Source: Phorcus lineatus (Eukaryota > Mollusca > Gastropoda > Trochida > Trochidae). From it: a stretch of DNA of 64,000 nt. The position numbers and the translations under genes are program-made. Shown piece by piece: positions 36,301 to 45,300 of this stretch (position 1 is the first letter of the stretch; each line of letters starts with the position of its first letter). Under the pieces are notes generated by a model that worked only from the letters and a program-made list of their open reading frames with translations, was not told the origin of the DNA and searched no databases. The DNA lies in NCBI GenBank assembly GCA_921293015.1, contig OV121084.1, forward strand, positions 51,619,864 through 51,683,863, read 5' to 3'.

Positions 36301-39300
36301 CCCTTTAAATATTTTAACCATAACTATATAAAATTCATAGTAAACGTTCTTACCTGTTTCACATTTCTCCCCGGTATATCCAGCCACACATGAACAGTTG
36401 AAGTCGTTAACGAGGTCTTTACATGTCCCGCCGTTTTCACAGATAACAGTAGCACACTCGTCTATGTCTGTGGAAAGAGCTTAGATTGTTCCTAGTCGTA
36501 ATCGATAAATGCCGTTAACTTAGGGTTGATATTATGTTTGGTATCAAACCTTAAACGTTAAAATTAACTATCAAAAAATGGATAATGTAAACGTCATCAC
36601 CTGTTTCACATATATCCCCGGTATATCCAGCATTACATAAACAGTTGTAGTCATCAAGGAGGTCGTTACATGTCCCGCCGTTTTCACAGATAACAGCTGC
36701 ACACTCGTCTATATCTGTGGAAGGAGCAGATATTGTTCCAAGTCGTAATCGTGGAAAGAGCTTATTTGTTCCAAGTCGTAATCGATATATGCGGTTAGGG
36801 TTGAAACTGTGTTTGTATCAACCCTTTAAATATTTTAACCATAACTATAAAAAATTCATAGTAAACGTCCTTACCTGTTTCACATTTCTCCCCGGTATAT
36901 CCAGGCACACATGAACAGTTGAAGTCGTTAACGAGGTCGTTACATGTCCCGCCGTTTTCACAGATAACAGCAGCACACTCGTCTATATCTGTGGAAGGAG
37001 CAGATATTGTTCCAAGTCGTAATCGATATATGCGGTTATGGTCGATACTATGGGTAGATAGTGAGATCGTTACATGTCTTGTCACAGAAAACATCTACGC
37101 AAGCGTCGATATCTATCATCTCACAAAAACGAAATTAATGTTACCAATCAAAGGAAAATGTTCTGAAACGAACTTCAAAAAAGGCACTTCCGCAACAAAC
37201 GTACCTTGTTCAGTTAAGCTATGCTTATCCATTTCCCTACCACAAAGATTAAAAGGCGTTTACACAAAAATGGCTATAGCTAGTACAATTGTTTATGCTT
37301 GATATATATATATATGATAATGAACTCAACGGATGACCAGGTAGAGTAATGAGATATTTTAACCTCTGAAAATCATACATTTGGCATTCACCAATTATAT
37401 GAGAAATGTACCAAGAATTGTTTTTCAAAACGTGTTAATTCCCTTTAAAAAGTTTAACATAAACAAATAATTTAAAAATCATCACCTGTTTCACATTTCT
37501 CCTCGTTATATCCCGCCACGCAGGAACAGTTGAAACCGTTAACGAGGTCGTTACACGTCCCACCGTGTTCGCAGAAAACACCAACACACTCATCGATATC
37601 TGTGGTATTCAACGGGCAGGAGTTCCAACAGTGGGAATTATCTTTTAAAATCATATACTACTACAAGCCGAGCGTGGATGCAGTACGTGATGCAACTGGG
37701 TGTTATTATGGTTTAACATACATGAACATGTACATAGAATATTAAATTTCTAAATTACTGATAGTATTTATTGAAACTTAATAATAACAAAAGAAACTCG
37801 TTTTTGTAACAGGGATTGCCAACCGATTAATACCGTTTTGTCGGAAGATGCATTCATACTACAATGTAGTAAGTCTGATTAACCCCCTTACTGCTTCAAA
37901 ATTACAAAGATTATATAACTGTGATAGATTGATGTCGTACGTATACTTTACGTGTTACCGTATCCGTAAATATAAAATCACCAAAATTACACAAATCTAT
38001 TCAATTCGAAATGGATGGGTGTGATAACTATAGTACACTTTTTCATAAAGAATAAAGGACAAGAAGTCCTTAGAAACTTCACTTTAGCGTTTGTTTACCT
38101 GTCTCGCAGAGACTGCCCGTGTACCCAGGTGTACAGAAACAGGTATACATGTGAGTGTCCATGTCACTCAGACAGTCCCCTCCATTGTGACAAGGGCCAC
38201 TGTCACATACGTCGAAACCTGTGACATTCAGGGAGTGATAAAAAAGTCATGCATAATCATATATGCATTTCTCTTGACTGTATCAAATAATAAGTTGTAA
38301 GCTACAATCACACAGCAAGTTGTGGGTAAAATCAAGTTTGCAATAATAAAGAATTATCTCTTATGCAAATACAAAGGTTTGTGCATTTATTTCAGTATAT
38401 GCTGCGGTTTGGTATAAAAAATCAATAATTTCAAAAACATTAACCAAATTATTCAAAGGAAACCTAGAAGTTAAAAAAGGAAAATAGACATATCATTTGC
38501 AAAATAATGAAAATATCGTTGATTAGTTTTAAACCAATTCAAACGGGTAAATTGATAGGGAGACATTGCAAGAGAGAGTACAAAGCATTAATGGATCTAA
38601 CGAGCAATGCATCAATCTCAACAACAAAATGTGATTAGAGATATAATTGTGAGTATGCATCCTTATATTAAAGAAAATGATATATTTACTCAGCGACACA
38701 CAGGTGAATGTCCGTGATTACGATTCCAGTATATCTGACTTATTTCGACTTATTTATCATCACCTGTTTCACAAATTTCCCCCGTGAAGCCCCATTGGCA
38801 GCTGCAGTTGAAGACCCCGTATTCGCTTGTGCATGTACCGTTGTTCAAACACGGTGTATTCAAGCATGGATCTGCAACTGATAGTCAAAGAGCTTCGTTA
38901 GAAAGTAATCTATATTGAAGGATTTTTTCTGTCCGTACGTTCGCCCAAGCATATACACAAAATTGCAGCTCAAATTCACAACCATGTACATAAAAAAGCA
39001 TACCAAGATAATAATGCCAACAATCGTATGTATTATATGACGTTACAGACGATGACGTACGAGTATTCAAAAGACTTACATTCATAAAGATTTAGATTGG
39101 TGGACACATAGTGACCAATTTCGTTTATGGTAACCTAGTAATTAGTAACTTCGGTTCAACACATTTCGATAAATGCCTCACATCTGAAGATTACGTTTCA
39201 TAGTTCTGTAGTTTCCGTCAATTTAGCTTTCACAAACAAGGGGCGAAATCTGGGACTATATTAGCTATCGCATCTTAACACCCCTGGCTTTATCGTGTTT

Positions 39301-42300
39301 TTTTAAATCATGGGCACATGGGCTTACCTTCTGCTTCACAGTTGACACCTGTGAGTCCAGGTGGGCAAGTACAGGTGTAAGAATCTTTTATACGGGTACA
39401 CTGCTTCACCTTGACACACGGGGAGGAGGCACACGGATCTATGTCTGTCGAGTTGAATACGATAAAAGATAGTGTAAACAATGTTAGTAATTCATGTTTG
39501 ACAAATATATGGCATTGGAAAATTTACTTGAAATGTATTTTCAATGTTGAAAAGGTAAATATTTATATCGCCATTCTGTACTTTGAAAACTAAAAAAAGG
39601 TGTTAAAAAATGTCTTCATTCAATACATTTTATATATGAAGGTTATTTACAAAGAAATTTGATTAACAATATAAGAGAATACATTAAGTTGAAAGATTTA
39701 GTTGATAAAAGCTGCAGTAGTAACAACAAAGATCTACATACCCCAAGCTTTTATCGTGAAGCAACGCGAATCGCTCGTTTTGCTGAAATGGATTAAAGGA
39801 AAAACGAAATTAATTTGAAAATTCGGACATCAAACTATCTTTTTCACCCCCATATAATTAGTATAAAATATTTTTAGCAACAAAAATATTAAATATTTAT
39901 TCTAACTTACATTTTTCACAGTTACATTTTTCGCAGCAGCAAACTTTCATTTACGAACACACGTGTTCATGGCACTGTTCCTGATGAACTGATCTTGATA
40001 TTAGTTATGAAATTAACTACTGATAGTTCATTAAAGGCAAACTGGCATTCATAGCTCAAACTTAGTTCCTGGATCAATGAATTAAGTATACACATTCGTG
40101 ATATTCGATCTACGTCATATACTTGATAAAATGTGATAGTTTAAAGTCGTACCCATTACTATCTTCAGCCATTGAGCAGATTATATTCTCCCCTGTCTGG
40201 TTGGCAGTGGGTTTCCAAGTTATCTCCCTTGAGTAAAAGCCATGTTCATGTTTTAATTCCGTAGATGTGGCGCCAGTTGGTATATTCAGCTGGATATCTG
40301 TTATACTGCAAATATTAATCGGAAGGTCAGTGACATTGGTTTTTATATTGTTTGCAAGATGTCCTTTTATGAGACTCACCAGCTGATATCCATTTCATAT
40401 CTTTTGTATTTACGTTCTATGATTATTTAAGAAAAACATCTTGTCACATTCTACCCTATAGAAACGTTGCATTACGCAAATAAGTGGACAAAGATAACGT
40501 GATAACCTGTGAAGATAACTTCATACTGAACAAAATATGTAATGGATATTTTCTTTCTTAATAGTGTGTCAGTAAATGGAGAGATCATAACTCATAAGTC
40601 AACATATAATTTACAAATATTCCTTACTATTTTGTCCAACAGAATGTTATACGTGAAAATATGTTGTTTTTTTAAATTCCATCCCTCCGTCATATGTTAA
40701 GTTCATGTTTTTGAAACGTGGTATACTGTGTCAATTCTGAAAACTGCGTACCATGTTGGAAAACAAATCGAAAATTATAATCTTACGAGACCAAGTCATC
40801 CTTTCTGGTGGTAGCATTCAGTGTGAATCTTAATATTTCCCCTGCGTTGATGACAAAGCGACTGCCTTCATCGGGCGTGGGGCTTACAAACCATGGCTTC
40901 TGGTCACATGAACCTGTTTGTCTGACATCCCGCAGCAGAAACTGGTAGAAAGATGCAGCTTACAAGCAAGAGCATCCTCACTAACCACGCAAAGCATAAC
41001 TCGCACTAGTCTCAGTCAGGGACTATCTCAAGCCTTGCACCTTTTCCCTTTTGCAGGGTACTGCACCTGAACTTGAAAGTCCATTCAGAAACTTAGCGCG
41101 GCCTCATTTTACTATTCCTCGCCGATGAGGGCGCTGCACTTAAACAAAGTGTTTTGGCAGGATGCAGCACGGTTTAAGATAGGCACCGATGTGGACTAGA
41201 TCGAGTTATGGCCTCTTAAACTTATGAAGCAACTTAAACTGTGAACGGTTTAACGTTAACTTTATTACAGTATTTCAAATCACTGTTTAATAAATTGATC
41301 ATCAATCAAAGCATGTAATTCTATGATGTGTTCTGTATAAACCTACTTCAGGATGGTAATATTCATCATAAGGTAACTTGTAATGGCCTCTTAGATTTTA
41401 CATTAGTATTACGCATTAGCTACGTTTGAAATCAAACCCAACACCAGATTCACTTTCAAACTTTACTTAACTCCAAATTATTTATGTGGAAAAGATCTTT
41501 TAATCGTGTACATATTCAACAAAAAATATCAGAATTTTTCAAGCCAGTTGGAAAAAAGCAGGAATCGAACGTCCAATCCTTTTTTCTGTTGTACACAGAC
41601 TTGGCTGAGCAAGAGAGGATAGATTCACAGGCCCTCGGATCATTAAAAACATTATTTTTATAGTATACTATTAACAGAGGTACAAATCGATTCAGGGGGT
41701 GTTCCTAAAACATTTTAATGATACGAGGGCCTGTGGATAGACTGTGGTGTGTTCATTCTCTGCCTTAATCGGGCTGGGGTATATATTTTATTTACGCTTT
41801 ACAATTCAATCACGTACTAGTATAATCCAAACAAGTATATAACTAAATTGCATTTCCATTTCTTTTATTGTACTATATTCATTAGAGAAAACCCTCGGGT
41901 TGGTTTGGTAGACAAGCTCGGTTTTACTAATTCTTAACATATTTTCAGTTCTTTTCATGAAATTATTGAGGTTGCACACTACTTTTAAAGTAATTATGAT
42001 GACTGTAGTAGTTTGTGCGTAAAGCCCTTTTTTAGAATTTGCCTTGAAAGCGCTGCTCTTTGTGTAAATGCTATTCCGGAACACCGTCTTTGCGTCCACA
42101 GATATATATCTACCTGCAAAGGTATGGATGATATCGCCTTCTTCGGCCCAAAGACTCGATTTCCTCTTCTAACATTAGTTTTAGGAAAGTCCTCGATAGT
42201 CAAAGCGACTGCATACCAACTGTTCGGCTTGTAGTCGTTCGCACTGTCTGATTTGAATGTTATTGTGCACGTTTCCTGAAATAGATAAGTGCATGTATGT

Positions 42301-45300
42301 GCACACCGTTCATTAAACAGTAATTCAAGACAATCCTTAACCTTTATTAACTGATATTTATTCATTTGTAAGTATTTTCCCTTTGAGTCAGTAACAGTAT
42401 TTGGCCATATAGCTGAGGTTGTTATTATTGACAAAAAATATCACAGCTTTCTTTTTAAAGTGACGTATAGTAATTTTGGAATAAAATATGTCAAGCTTTA
42501 AAAATGGTTTTATGTAATAGCGAATTACTGGTTGTTTCTGAAAACTACCATTTTAATGCTTTATAGTTCAGTTTCCTGGTTAATGTTGCAATGTGTGATC
42601 GATAACTGGACAAAGACCCGCGCCAATGACTCAAACGTAATTTTGGAAACCAGATTACAGCAGGTACAAAGAAACATAATACCTGGTAAATTCAAGTAGG
42701 TCGTTTCATTAATATTCATGTAATTTCGACCTCTATACTTCAATATGGGCTTACTTTCCTATTATCATTGAAAACAAGCAATTTAGGAATTACGGTGTTT
42801 TGGCCCTTATCTAAGCAAAATACAAAAATATGAAAAATATTCTGTATCACTTTAATGTATTGTATCCTTCTACTGCAATAACAACATCAAATACCCACCT
42901 GGTTCAATACGGCGTTCGGGAGGGCATTACAGACATATTTACACTCCACACCCTGAGCCCAGCGACATCTAACCGTGTCCCCGTCTTCATCTATCACTGG
43001 CAGCGTCAAGTGGTGCTCACAGCCGTGTTGGAGACTACGAACAGATACACACACGTTGTGTTAGACATCAGTTGATGTCATAGTCAGTTGTGAGACTAAA
43101 TGGGGATGAGTCCCCTACCCCTAATAAATTAACATTGGTAAACTTTCATGCCACTCTAATCCCTAACAAAACGTAGGTAGACCCCTTCCACATTCCTTGA
43201 TCGTTGAAAAGCTTTTCAATTCCCGTATTTGCGCTGATTGTTACACATGAATCAGATTTTTTATGATGTTCATCGTATGGTCATGTCTACAAATGTCAAA
43301 GTGATCGTTTAAAAAACTACCATTTGCTAGTTCCACTCTTTTCGATGATTCATGATTTTGTGATTTAATAAGAAACTGAATGACTTTGTAAAGCTTCAAT
43401 GCCAAATTTAAATCATGCAAATAGACAATGACTCTCTTGATAACTTAGGCATCAATAAACTGATGTATTACCTGGACTAAAATATAAAAGGTGTACAAAG
43501 GTGTGATTTTTTATTGAATCTTTACTATTTTCTTTTCTTTTGTCGTTGTTTTGTAAAACTAAGATATCAAGAGAGAACCTACTAGTAATGTGGTTTGCTG
43601 AGGGTGGCGGGGCTGCTGTTGGGTTTGCCGGTGTCGTCCCGGGGGTGGAGGTCCACTACAGTCTGGAGGTTCCAGTCACCTGTCCCTGAGGCATGCTCCA
43701 GCGTCATCCACTTGGAGCCGGAGAAACTGTCGGAGAAAAGACAGAATCACGACATGTCATGACATTTCACCGAGACGAACTGTGATGCTTCTTGATTTGT
43801 AGTCTGTTCACGATGTAAATATACTTAATATGATAATAAGTGAATTGAAAAAAATTAAATTATGAATAACGATTTAATTCTCCAATCCATCGAAATAAAA
43901 AAATATCCTTTAATCAAATTATCAAGTATATTTGCTCATACTAGCACTGAAGAATTGTGACGATGAATCGTAATATCGAGAATCGAGAGATAGTTAATCT
44001 GACGATATGCGTACCGTGGCAAGTATCGTAATAAAATATCGTGATATGAATCTATCGTGAAAATTACTGTTTCGTTACAACTATCATTGCACAAACTAAG
44101 AATATTTAATTTGAAGGCAAGGGTTGTTCGCAGCCTCGTTTGCAATCTCCTGCACAAACGAAGGGAACATTGCAATGACCTCCGTTGGTTTGTTCTTTTT
44201 CTGGCAAGAACTTAACAATCGTAAGATTTAGCACATTTTAACTTGGTATATGGAACAATCATCATGTGTAGTGGTGTCTTTTGGGGTTTTCACATTCTTC
44301 CTACATTTATTTTGACCGTTTCTATGGATACGTACCTTAGAATTTTGTTTTAGGGTCAGAAACTAAAAACATGACGTCGGTCATTGAAATTTGGTATATG
44401 GAACAATAATTATGTGTAACGGTGCCTTTTGGTGTTTTCAACTACTTCCTACATTTATTTTAGACCGTTTCTGTGGAAACGTAACTAAGAATTTTGTTTA
44501 CGGACCAGAACCAAAAAAACCACAAGACTTATCTCAGTGAAACTTGAAATATGGAACAATCATCATATGTAGTGGTGCCTTTTGGTTTTCAATTTCTTTA
44601 AAATTTTATCCTTTACTAGTGTCTAGATACATTATTATTTCCAGGGAAGGACCATAAAATCGTAATGCTGAACACAATGAAATGAAGGAATTAAACAATC
44701 ATGTGTAGGATGACTTCATTACCAATGAACTGCATAGGAAAGTTTTCTCTGAAAATATTGAGGGTTTGTAAACAATACAGATTCAAAACTGTGGTTCAAT
44801 ATATTTCACACTTTTCTACTTGGCGGGTAATAAAACCAACTTTGTCGACTAGTTCTTGTTCATTCTCAGAAGGGATCTACATTTAAAAGTTACAAATGAC
44901 TGCAGAAAAATAGTAACTAGCGTCACATTCTACAGACTTGGATTTTTAAAACTCATTTTACAGTAGGTAAGAGTATAAGAATAGACAAAAAATAAAAATT
45001 GAAACAATTTAATTCACCATATGGTACGTTGTTCAATCCCTGTCTTATTTCATTGCCATTAGACTTGCGTTTGTAGAACCGGTAGATCATATTGTAGCAC
45101 ATGGTAACCAAAGACCCACAGTCAGTTTCAATCAGTTAAAGGTGATTTTTCTGTCCCTTGTCTTATCTTTTGATAGCGCTCTTGATGGGCAATTCCCATG
45201 TTTATAGAACCATTTTTTAAATTCCTTTTATCCCTATTAGTTCTTCAGCATTCTCTCCCAAAAGAGGTAGCTCCGTCATAAATTCCTATTCAACCTCTGT

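Noticed and set aside
18417..39444. Gene 2 as a Notch, Delta/Jagged, fibrillin or crumbs orthologue
   Set aside because: No LNR, DSL, TB/8-Cys, laminin-G or ankyrin units, no crumbs-type ERLI tail; the N-terminal modules belong to none of these.
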